Of a DNA stretch of 30,738 bases, positions 13,981 to 21,432 are shown one piece after another; position 1 is the stretch's first letter, and each line of letters starts with the position of its first letter. The notes beneath the pieces were generated by a model that was given only the letters and a program-made list of their open reading frames with translations, made no database searches and was not told where the DNA came from. Both the position numbers and the translations under genes were made by a program. This DNA comes from DYJB01 sp963777165 (GTDB lineage Bacteria; Chloroflexota; Anaerolineae; Anaerolineales; E44-bin32): NCBI GenBank assembly GCA_963777165.1, contig CAVZPO010000024.1, forward strand, positions 1 through 30,738, in the 5' to 3' direction.

Positions 13981-14718
13981 ATGGAAGGCTACGAACCCCG
14001 AGGTCCCGGCATTGGTGGGCTGTTCATCAACCTGTTGACGCTGATCGTCGTCGTGGCGACGATTGCGATCGGCGCAGCTTTCGGGGCCGTCTTCCTCAAT
14101 CCGTATTTGGTGGAGGTGGTGAACCCGTACCTCCCGGTGAAGCTCGTCCCGCCGCCGACGCTGCCGCCAACTCTCGGCCCACCGACGGCGACCAACACGC
14201 CGGAGATCTATCTCCCGCCCACCTGGACGGCGACGCCCACGGTGACCGAGACGGCCTCCCCCACGCCGACGGAAACGCCGGTCCCGACCGCGGCCCCCGC
14301 GGCCACGCTGACACCGGTGATCACCGTCACGCCTTCCGGCGCCGCCATCGTCCCGCAGCCGGACAGCCCCAAGTTCACCACCAACTTCGCCAACACCAAG
14401 GCCTGTCAGTGGATGGGGGTGGCCGGCCAGGTGTTTGACAATGAGACCAAGGGTGCCGTCACCGGATTGGCGGTGCGGATCGGCGGGCAGCTGAGCAGCA
14501 TCTCATTCGACCTGACCAGCCTGACGGGCAGCGCACCTGCCTACGGGCCGGGCGGCTACGAGCTCGTCCTGAGCGATCACCCGATCGCCAGCACCAAGAC
14601 ACTCTGGATTCAGATCCTGGACACCGCCGGCGTCCCGCTCTCGGACAAGGTGTACTTCGACACCTCCGACAAGTGCAACGAGAACCTGGTGCTGTTCAAC
14701 TGGGATCAGACGCGCTAA
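13981..14718 (+). CDS. Membrane-anchored protein with Pro/Thr linker and extracellular beta domain, function unknown
   Basis: I do not recognise a named family. Residues 14-40 form a membrane helix (LFINLLTLIVVVATIAIGAAFGAVF) near the N-terminus, so the rest is probably outside. A long Pro/Thr-rich linker (about 57-127, with repeated TPT and PTPTETPVPT) leads to a compact domain at 130-245. This domain has two Cys (142 and 232) that could form a disulfide, and strands such as WMGVAGQVFD, LAVRIGG and YELVLSDHP. Such stalked proteins are common in Anaerolineae. GGGAGAG lies seven bases before the ATG. A terminator follows the stop. Confidence 0.8.
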   Translation: MEGYEPRGPGIGGLFINLLTLIVVVATIAIGAAFGAVFLNPYLVEVVNPYLPVKLVPPPTLPPTLGPPTATNTPEIYLPPTWTATPTVTETASPTPTETPVPTAAPAATLTPVITVTPSGAAIVPQPDSPKFTTNFANTKACQWMGVAGQVFDNETKGAVTGLAVRIGGQLSSISFDLTSLTGSAPAYGPGGYELVLSDHPIASTKTLWIQILDTAGVPLSDKVYFDTSDKCNENLVLFNWDQTR

Positions 14719-14746
14719 GTCTGTCGTACCCGGCCCCGCAGAATCA

Positions 14747-14778
14747 CAACGCCCCCTGACGGGGGCGTTGTTCTTGTC
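14747..14778 (+). terminator. Intrinsic terminator
   Basis: CAACGCCCCC (14747-14756) pairs perfectly with GGGGGCGTTG (14761-14770) around the loop TGAC, followed by TTCTTGTC. It ends the plus-strand block. It lies between convergent genes, but its T-tract suits the plus strand best. Confidence 0.8.
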
Positions 14779-14803
14779 GTGAGGTGCGCTGCCTGCCATA
14801 CGA

Positions 14804-15988
14804 TCAGCCAGCCAGCACCGCCGCCAGACGCTCACACACCAGGCCGACCTGCTCGCGGGTCATCACGCCGGAGAACGGCAGCGCCAGGCTGCGCTTCCCC
14901 AGGTCTTCGGTGACCGGGAAATCTCCCGGCTGATAGCCGAACTGGTCGACGAAGAATTTCTGCAGGTGGATCGGCGAGAAGTACGGGCGGGCGGGGATGC
15001 CCTTCTGATCCAGGGCCCGGATGACCTCGGTCCGATCCACGCCCGGCGCCAGCCGGATCACGTAGACGAACCAGCTGACGCGGGTGGTCGTTGGGGCCAG
15101 CGGCAGCATCTCCACTCGCGGCATCGCCGCCAGGCTCTCGGCATACCACGCCGCCACGGCCTCACGGTGGGCCAACAGTTCGTCGAAGCGCCGCATCTGG
15201 GCCAGGCCCATCGCGGCGCTCATCTCATCCAGTCGGTAGTTGTAGCCGAGGTAGGTGTGCTCCAGCCAGGTATCGCCGGGGGCGCGACCCTGGTTGCGCA
15301 GCGCCCGCGTCATCGTGGCCACATCGTCGCGATCGGTGACGATCAGCCCGCCTTCCCCGGTTGTGATTTGCTTGTTGGGGTAGAAGCCGAAGACGCCGAC
15401 GTCGCCCAGATGGCCGGCTGGCAGGCTCTTGTATTCGGCGCCGAGCGCCTCGCACGAGTCCTCCAGCACCGGGAGCCCGTGCTGGCGGGCGGTGCGATTC
15501 AGCGCGTCGTAGTCCGCCGGCTGGCCGAACACATCCACGGGCAGGAGCGCCTTCAGGCGCTTACCCTCCGGAACGCCGCGCCGCGGCAGCCAGCGCTGCG
15601 CGGCATGTCCGCCCTTCATCAGACCGGCGGCCGCCTCGGCCACCAGATCCGTGTCGATGTTCCCGGTCTCCGGATCGACGTCGACGAACACCGGCACGGC
15701 GCGTTCGTACAGCAGAACGTTGGCCGAGGCGACGAACGAGAAGGGGGTGGTGATCACCCGGTCGCCGTCCTCGATTCCCAACGCCCGGACACACAGGTGC
15801 AATCCCGACGTGCCGGAGTTGACCGCCACGGCGTGGCGCACGCCCACGCGTTCGGCGACGATCTGCTCAAAGGCCTGCACCTTGGGCCCCATGCTCAGGT
15901 TTGGCGTGCCGACGACCTCGAGCACCGCCTCACGCTCGGCCGGCGAGAGATCGGGGGAAGACATGGGGACGAGATACGGTTCGGACAT
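14804..15988 (-). CDS. DegT/DnrJ/EryC1/StrS family sugar aminotransferase
   Basis: A PLP-dependent aminotransferase that would convert a nucleotide-linked keto sugar into an amino sugar. Family marks are NLSMGPKVQAFE, the phosphate-binding NSGTSGLHL, TTPFSFVASAN, DVDPETGNID, VLEDSCEALGAEY (PLP-binding Asp177) and the catalytic Lys206 in GFYPNKQITTGEGG. The Arg/Tyr-rich substrate region NYRLDEMSAAMG follows. I chose the ATG at 15986-15988, with GGAGG nine bases upstream, giving 394 residues, normal for the family. It is the last gene of the glycan cluster, downstream of the lipoyl-PglD fusion that would acylate its product. The exact sugar (3- or 4-amino) is unknown. Confidence 0.93.
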   Translation of the reverse strand: MSEPYLVPMSSPDLSPAEREAVLEVVGTPNLSMGPKVQAFEQIVAERVGVRHAVAVNSGTSGLHLCVRALGIEDGDRVITTPFSFVASANVLLYERAVPVFVDVDPETGNIDTDLVAEAAAGLMKGGHAAQRWLPRRGVPEGKRLKALLPVDVFGQPADYDALNRTARQHGLPVLEDSCEALGAEYKSLPAGHLGDVGVFGFYPNKQITTGEGGLIVTDRDDVATMTRALRNQGRAPGDTWLEHTYLGYNYRLDEMSAAMGLAQMRRFDELLAHREAVAAWYAESLAAMPRVEMLPLAPTTTRVSWFVYVIRLAPGVDRTEVIRALDQKGIPARPYFSPIHLQKFFVDQFGYQPGDFPVTEDLGKRSLALPFSGVMTREQVGLVCERLAAVLAG

Positions 15989-16035
15989 TGGAGGTTCCCT
16001 CCGCGGGCTTTCTTGCCCGCCAAGCGCGCTTGGCA

Positions 16036-16135
16036 ATGCGACGAGCAATAAGCAATTAGCGATTAGCAGGTAGCGACTAGCCAGAAGCTATCTGCTAGTT
16101 GCTAGTTGCTAGTCGCTAATTGCTACTTGCTTCCT
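16036..16135. repeat. Long imperfect inverted repeat made of heptamer-like TAGCAAT/GCTAGTT units
   Basis: The left arm (about 16043-16084: agcaataagcaattagcg, then attagcaggtagcgactag) is nearly the reverse complement of the right arm (about 16091-16132: gctagttgctagttgctagt, then cgctaattgctacttgct). Each arm is also a run of 7-base units (GCTAGTT, GCTAGTC, GCTAATT, GCTACTT). The segment is much richer in AT than its surroundings. It overlaps the last codons of the PglD-like gene on the minus strand. It could fold into a stem of about 40 bp in either transcript. Confidence 0.75.
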
Positions 16136-16901
16136 TCTCCGGCCACACCATCCCCGCGCGCACAATGACGCCCGGGGGAACGTCCTTCTTCACCACGGCG
16201 CTGTTGCCCACCCGGGCGCCGTCGCCGATCGTCACGCCCAGGTTGACGGTAACGCCCATGCCGACCAGCGCCGACTCGCCAAGCCGGGCGCCTCCGGCCA
16301 GCAGTGCACCCGGCGACACATTGGCGTAGGCTCCCAGCCAGCAGTCGTGCGAGACGACGGCCGAGGTGTTGACGATCGCGCCGAAACCGATCTCGGCCTC
16401 GCTGCCGACATACGCGTGCGGCATGATCTGCACGCCCGGCGAAAGCCTGGCGCTTGGCTCGACGACCGCGGTCGGGTGCACGACGGCGGGGAAGGCGAAA
16501 CCAGCCTCGATCAGCCGGTGAAAGACGCGCACGCGACTGCGGGCATCGCCAATTCCTCCGACGGCGTTGGCAGCCAGCCGGATTCCCTGCGCCAGCAAGC
16601 CGGGGAGCTCCTCCGCACCGCCGAGCACCGGAAGGCCAAGCACCTGTGTCCCCTTGGCCAGGCCGTCATCGACGATGCCAATGACCTCGTGCGTCCCCAT
16701 GGCGCGGATCGCCTCGATCACGGACTTGCCGTGCCCCCCGCCCCCGTACACGATCATCCGTTGATCGGCCGCCGGTCCAGTCCCGGGTGCAGCCCCTGAA
16801 AGCAGATCGCGCACCTGGGCCTCCGTGATCAGAGGTCCGATCGGGAGCCGCGTGAACGCCATCCCGGTCGCCCGCGCCAGCGCCAGTGCCGGCGCCGTCA
16901 T
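16116..16901 (-). CDS. PSBD plus PglD/NeuD-type sugar N-acyltransferase: C-terminal part of a lipoyl-PSBD-acyltransferase fusion
   Basis: From the ATG at 16899-16901, residues 1-36 (APALALARATGMAFTRLP, then PLITEAQVRDLLSG) match a peripheral-subunit-binding (E3-binding) domain of 2-oxoacid dehydrogenase E2 proteins. Residues 48-115 are a Rossmann-like sugar nucleotide-binding domain (MIVYGGGGHGKSVIEAIRAMG) as in PglD/NeuD. Residues 140-250 are hexapeptide repeats of a left-handed beta helix, with the expected catalytic His185 in VVSHDCWLG. PglD acetylates the amino group of a UDP-sugar. The reading frame stays open upstream to 16979 through a Pro/Ala-rich linker (PPQVERPAAEAPLPDG). This is where the lipoyl domain of 16666-17211 would join after a one-base frame correction. 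Confidence 0.85.
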   Translation of the reverse strand: MTAPALALARATGMAFTRLPIGPLITEAQVRDLLSGAAPGTGPAADQRMIVYGGGGHGKSVIEAIRAMGTHEVIGIVDDGLAKGTQVLGLPVLGGAEELPGLLAQGIRLAANAVGGIGDARSRVRVFHRLIEAGFAFPAVVHPTAVVEPSARLSPGVQIMPHAYVGSEAEIGFGAIVNTSAVVSHDCWLGAYANVSPGALLAGGARLGESALVGMGVTVNLGVTIGDGARVGNSAVVKKDVPPGVIVRAGMVWPEKEASSN

Positions 16902-17211
16902 GCGCAGCCCATCCGGCAGCGGCGCCTCCGCCGCCGGCCTCTCGACCTGCGGCGGCTTCCAGTCCGACTTCGGTGCCAGCCAGCACAGCTCGATCGCCGG
17001 CGCGCAGCAGGTCCCCCACCGAAGCGCGCAGCCCGGCCACGAAGCCGGCTGCCTCGGCCGTAACCTCGACCGACGACTTGGTCGTCTCCAGGGACACCAA
17101 CGGCCGGCCAGGCTCGACGTGCGTGCCTTCCGGCGCGTGGATCGCCACCAGGCGCGATTCCGGCTCGTTGGGGTTCAGCAGGGGTACGAGGACAAGGACG
17201 GGTTCACTCAT
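16666..17211 (-). CDS. Lipoyl domain: N-terminal part of a lipoyl-PSBD-PglD fusion (frame-broken)
   Basis: Starting at the ATG at 17209-17211, residues 1-80 form a biotinyl/lipoyl-attachment domain. It has IHAPEGTHVEPGRPLVSLE and the modification site ETTKSSVEV with Lys45, followed by GFVAGLRASVGDLLRAGD. The site resembles lipoyl domains of 2-oxoacid dehydrogenase E2 subunits, and the two E1 genes lie directly upstream. After about 16970 the frame degrades to Gly/Ala-rich low-complexity sequence. The adjacent frame reads a normal E2-type linker and then a PSBD (see 16116-16901). One extra base near 16968-16985 probably splits a single gene of about 365 residues. Alternatively it is a free-standing lipoyl carrier protein. 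Confidence 0.8.
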   Translation of the reverse strand: MSEPVLVLVPLLNPNEPESRLVAIHAPEGTHVEPGRPLVSLETTKSSVEVTAEAAGFVAGLRASVGDLLRAGDRAVLAGTEVGLEAAAGREAGGGGAAAGWAAHDGAGTGAGAGDRDGVHAAPDRTSDHGGPGARSAFRGCTRDWTGGRSTDDRVRGRGARQVRDRGDPRHGDARGHWHRR

Positions 17212-17287
17212 CGGGTCACGCCGCTGGGCAAAGTGTATCAGCAAGCCCAGCCTGCATCCAGCCGGACGGCCTGCACCGGCGGACGCA

Positions 17288-18286
17288 TCAACGCAGCAGG
17301 GCCAGCGCCGCGGCGACGATCCCGTCGACGGACGGCAGCACGGCAGCTTCCAGCGTGCGCGCCGCCGGGATGGGCAGATCGCGCGACGCCACACGCCCGG
17401 CGCGCAGCCCCGGTCCGAGCGCTTCCAGCGCGGTGGCGATGACCTCGGCGCCCCAGCCCAGGCTGCGCGTGCCTTCTTCTACTGTCAGCAGGCAATGCGT
17501 CTGCTTCAGTCCATCCAGCAAGGGCGACGGATCGAAGGGGCTGAGCTGGGTGTAGACCAGCAATTCGCCAAAGACCTCATGTTGGAAGGCGAGCGCCTGC
17601 AGCGCCTGGCGCGCCTGCTCGGCCGGGTAACCGTAGGACGTCAACGTCACCACCGGCGGCGGCGCTCCGACGATGCGCACACGGTAGACTGGATAGCCAT
17701 CACCCAGTGCCCGGATCTCCAGCTCCGCTCCTTCGCCCGGCGTCAGCAGCGGCGCGGCATACAGCAGCTTGTGCTCGAGGAACAGGACGGGGTCATCATC
17801 CGCCAGCACCGCTGTCCGCAGCAGCGTACCGGGGTCACCCAGCGCCGTGGCCGCCACCGTTCGCAGTCCGGGAGCTCCCATCACGTGTTTCTCGAGCGAC
17901 TGCGAGTGCGTCGGTCCGTAGCCGCGCCCGCCGCCCATCGGCGTGCGCACGACCAGCGGCACGCGCACCTGATCCCCGGTCATCCAGCGCAGCTTGGCGG
18001 CGTGGTTCACCAGTTGGTCGGCGGCCAGAAGCAGAAAGTCGCCGAACATGATCTCAGCCACCGGCCGCAGCCCGCGCAGCGCCATGCCGACCGATAGGCC
18101 GACGATGCCCGCCTCGGACACGGGCGTCGTCAGCACCCGATCGGGAAATTCGGTCGACAGCCCGCGCGTCACCTTGAACGCCCCGCCGTACGGGTCGAGA
18201 ACGTCCTCGCCGAGGACGCGGACTTGCGGCGACTCGGCCAGGCACGACCGAATGCCGTCCTGGAGGGATTCGAGGACGGTGGTCAT
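17288..18286 (-). CDS. 2-oxoacid dehydrogenase (acetoin/pyruvate type) E1 component, beta subunit
   Basis: The beta subunit of a heterotetrameric, thiamine-diphosphate-dependent E1. Residues 23-62 read VRVLGEDVLDPYGGAFKVT, then the catalytic Glu in TTPVSEAGIVG. Further family blocks are RPVAEIMFGDFLLLAADQLVNHAAKLRWM, VVRTPMGGGRGYGPTHSQS and the C-terminal transketolase domain (LLTVEEGTRSLGWGAEV). With 332 residues it is of usual length. Its start overlaps the alpha-subunit stop by four bases (ATGA), so the two are coupled. Instead of an E2 and E3 gene, the next gene is the lipoyl-PSBD-sugar acyltransferase fusion. Housekeeping pyruvate dehydrogenase is a less likely role here. Confidence 0.92.
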   Translation of the reverse strand: MTTVLESLQDGIRSCLAESPQVRVLGEDVLDPYGGAFKVTRGLSTEFPDRVLTTPVSEAGIVGLSVGMALRGLRPVAEIMFGDFLLLAADQLVNHAAKLRWMTGDQVRVPLVVRTPMGGGRGYGPTHSQSLEKHVMGAPGLRTVAATALGDPGTLLRTAVLADDDPVLFLEHKLLYAAPLLTPGEGAELEIRALGDGYPVYRVRIVGAPPPVVTLTSYGYPAEQARQALQALAFQHEVFGELLVYTQLSPFDPSPLLDGLKQTHCLLTVEEGTRSLGWGAEVIATALEALGPGLRAGRVASRDLPIPAARTLEAAVLPSVDGIVAAALALLR

Positions 18287-19209
18287 CGCCGATCCCCCAG
18301 CGCCGGCGTCATCTCCCCGGGTTCGGCAGGGGCTTCGGCCTCGGCGGCTCGGAAGGCTTCCTCGACGGCCGCCCTCGCCTCTTGCTCAACTCGCCTCACC
18401 TGTGAGGCGTCCAGGCGTGCAGCGTGCAGGGGGAGCGGATCGTTCTTCCGATAGCGCTCGACCTCCTGCGGATCGCGGGTGTCATCGCCCTTGGAGTGGG
18501 CCGAGAAGCGGTACGTGTGCAGGATGAGCGCCTGGGCGCCGGCCCCGCTGCGGGCGGCGTCGATCAGCGGCTGCGCCAGGCTGCGCACCACCAGGACATC
18601 CGTGGTGTCTTGTTCCAACACGGGGATCCCGAAGGCGGCAAACCGTCCGGACAGGCTGCCCGCCATGTGCTGTTCGATCGGCGTCGTCTGGGCGTAGCGG
18701 TTGTTCTCGACCACGAAAACGACGGGCAGCTTCCACAGGGCGGCCATGTTCAGGCTCTCGTACACCACGCCTTCGCCCAGCGTGCCATCCCCGAGGAAGG
18801 CAATCACGATGGCGTGCATGCCCCGTTCGCGTTCGGCCAGCGCCATTCCCACGGCCAGGGGAACGGTTCCTCCCAGGATCCCGCTGGCGTAGAAGTCCTT
18901 CCAGTGCAAATGCTGGCTCCCACCCCGGCCGCGGCAGACCCCGCTCCCGCGGCCCATCATCTCGGCCGCCAGAGCGTCCATCGGCCCGCCATAGGCCAGG
19001 AAGTGGCCGTGGCCGCGGTGGTTGCTGACGACCACATCGCCCGGCAGGCTGCAGCTCAGGACGCCCACTCCATCGGCCTCCTGGCCGATGGCCGTGTGCG
19101 TCGTGCCGAAGACCAGCCCACGGGTGAAGCTCTCCAGGACACGCTCCTCGAAGACTCGAATCAGGAGCATGCGCCGGTAGAGCTCAAGGGCGTCGTCGCA
19201 TGGGTTCAC
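18283..19209 (-). CDS. 2-oxoacid dehydrogenase (acetoin/pyruvate type) E1 component, alpha subunit
   Basis: The alpha subunit of the thiamine-diphosphate-dependent E1, which decarboxylates a 2-oxoacid and passes the acyl group to a lipoyl domain. Visible blocks are YRRMLLIRVFEERV, THTAIGQEADGVG, SNHRGHGHFLAYGG and GSQHLHW. The thiamine/Mg motif starts at FLGDGTLGEGVVYESLNMA and ends in VVFVVENNRYAQTT. The phosphorylation-loop region HTYRFSAHSKGDD is also present. It starts at GTG (19207-19209) with AGGG upstream and has 308 residues, near the lower end for the family. It lies between a small conserved-looking gene and E1 beta within a glycan cluster, which is unusual. Confidence 0.92.
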   Translation of the reverse strand: MNPCDDALELYRRMLLIRVFEERVLESFTRGLVFGTTHTAIGQEADGVGVLSCSLPGDVVVSNHRGHGHFLAYGGPMDALAAEMMGRGSGVCRGRGGSQHLHWKDFYASGILGGTVPLAVGMALAERERGMHAIVIAFLGDGTLGEGVVYESLNMAALWKLPVVFVVENNRYAQTTPIEQHMAGSLSGRFAAFGIPVLEQDTTDVLVVRSLAQPLIDAARSGAGAQALILHTYRFSAHSKGDDTRDPQEVERYRKNDPLPLHAARLDASQVRRVEQEARAAVEEAFRAAEAEAPAEPGEMTPALGDRR

Positions 19210-19286
19210 GGTAGTCCCTGGTGAGAATCATTCCGCCGCCCGCAGACCCGGGCGGCGGGAGGAATGGATGCGGACGCCGGAGCCAA

Positions 19287-19469
19287 CTAGCTGTTCTGCT
19301 TGGCGAACTCTTCCTTGACGATCAGCCAGGCTTCGTGCCCGGCGGTGGGAACCTTGGCGACCGCGAAATAGCGGGTCTTGCCCTTGGCGGTCCTGGTCTC
19401 GATGCGCCAATCCGTGCTGGCGAACTTGCTGCGAGACTTGACGTCGTAGAAATTGAGCTCCGGCTTCAT
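19287..19469 (-). CDS. Small basic protein, 60 aa, function unknown
   Basis: The ATG at 19467-19469 has AGGAGG at six-base spacing; an ATG two codons earlier touches that sequence and is less likely. The product (MKPELNFYDVKSRSKF...TRTAKGKTRYFAVAKVP...AWLIVKEEFAKQNS) has alternating beta-type and basic residues and no signal peptide or membrane helix. It looks like a small soluble nucleic-acid- or protein-binding protein. I do not recognise the family. It has its own good promoter (19520-19548), so it is probably expressed apart from the surrounding glycan genes. Confidence 0.7.
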   Translation of the reverse strand: MKPELNFYDVKSRSKFASTDWRIETRTAKGKTRYFAVAKVPTAGHEAWLIVKEEFAKQNS

Positions 19470-19519
19470 TCCCATCCTCCTCGGCGTTGCCAGCTTCTCG
19501 GGCGGTTCCCCGCTCACGC

Positions 19520-19548
19520 ATACTACCCGCCTTCACGCTTCCAGGCAA
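19520..19548 (-). promoter_or_regulatory. Candidate sigma-70 promoter of the small protein and E1 genes
   Basis: On the minus strand TTGCCT (19543-19548) and TAGTAT (19520-19525) are exactly 17 bases apart, about 50 bases upstream of the small gene. It may also serve E1 alpha, E1 beta and the fusion gene downstream. Confidence 0.5.
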
Positions 19549-19570
19549 GTGCCAAATCCGACCACATGTT

Positions 19571-20211
<641 letters not shown>

Positions 20212-20215
<4 letters not shown>

Positions 20216-21432
20216 CGGCGGCCTCGCTGCGCTGCCGCCTGGCGCATCACCTGTTCGAGCCCGTCGGCCAGCGCCCCCCGGTCGAAGCGCTTAGCGACAA
20301 AGGCCCTTCCCGAGCGTCCCATGGCGCGCCCTGCGGCCCGATTGGCTGCCAGGCGGCGGATCGCCGCCGCCAGCGCGGCTGCATCCCCGGGCGGGACGAA
20401 CACGCCTGCCCTGGCTTCCTCGATCACCTGGCGGATGGCGCCATCGATGGCCAGGATCACCGGCCGGCCGGCGGCCATGTAGTCGAACACTTTGTTGGGA
20501 TAGGTCGTCTTGTAGACATCCAGCGGTTTGAGGATGGCGATGCAGGCGTCAGCCGCCGCCAGCGCCTGGTCCATCTCGTCCTTGGGGACCGCCGGCACGA
20601 AGTGCAGGTTGCGCAGGCCGAGCATGCGGGCCCGCGCTTCGAGCGCCGGTCGTTCCTTGCCGTCGCCCAGCAAGACGATCGCGATCTTCGGTTTGTCCTG
20701 GAGCATCGCTGCCGCGTCGAGCACGACGCCCAGGTCGTTCGACAGTCCGAGCGCACCGGCGTACAGGGCGATGAACTTGCCCTGCAGCCCGTGCACCTTT
20801 CGGAAGGCAGAACCGGTCGACGTCGGGTCGAACATCGAGACGTCGACGCCGTTCGGGACCAGATCCACCTGCCGCGCGCCGCGCTGCAGCACATGCTCGA
20901 CATATCCGGGCGAGTTGACCACCAACCGGTCAGCATGGCGGTAGAGGAATCGTTCCAGCGCTTCAGCAAGCGCGATCAGCAGGGGATTGCGCAGCACGCC
21001 GACGGCCACGGCGAACGCCGGCCACAGGTCGCGCACCTCGAAGACGAAGGCCGCCCGCTTGAGGCGCGCCACGAGCCAGGCCGTGGCGCCCTGAAACAGC
21101 GGCGGGGTCGTGCCCCAGACGACGTCCACGTCGCGCACCTGCAGTCCGGCGGCGAACGACGAGAGCATGAAGCTGAGGAAGCTCAGCACGCGATGGAAGA
21201 ACGAACGGTGCCAGGCGCGGTAGGTGGCGCAGCGGCGGATGTGCACGCCGGCGTCATCGACCCACTCCGCCGGCGATCCGGTGCCGGCCTCTCCGGTCAG
21301 ATAGCTCACCTGGCCGGCAAGGATCGTCACCCGGTGGCCGCGCCGCGACAGCCAGCGCGCCAGCTCATGGTGCCGCGTCCCGCCCGGCTCACCCAGCGCG
21401 GCGAAGGCTTGATGGATCAGCAGAATGTGCAC
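20212..21432 (-). CDS. Glycosyltransferase family 4 (WbuB-like)
   Basis: A GT-B retaining glycosyltransferase. The N-terminal domain has ILLIHQAFAALGEPGGTRHHELARWL and VVWGTTPPLFQGATAWLVARL; the latter is common in WbuB-like fucosamine-type transferases. The linker DRLVVNSPGYVEHV and VPNGVDVSMFDP lead to the C-terminal donor-binding domain (FIALYAGALGLSNDLGVVLDAA, VLLGDGKERPALEARA). The acceptor-side motif around YKTTYPNKVFDYMAAGRPVI replaces the usual E-x7-E. I favour the GTG at 21430-21432, giving a standard N-terminus; an ATG at 21454-21456 is possible. It overlaps the 3' end of the heparinase-like gene by 44 bases. Confidence 0.9.

Noticed and set aside
16036..16135. CRISPR array or tandem-repeat locus
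   Set aside because: Units are about 7 bases without spacers and the two halves are reverse complements, so it is an inverted repeat, not a CRISPR array.
17288..19209. Housekeeping pyruvate dehydrogenase E1
   Set aside because: No standard E2 or E3 gene accompanies it; the next gene has an E2-like front end but a sugar acyltransferase back end, and all neighbours are glycan genes. It is not excluded that E1 also serves elsewhere.
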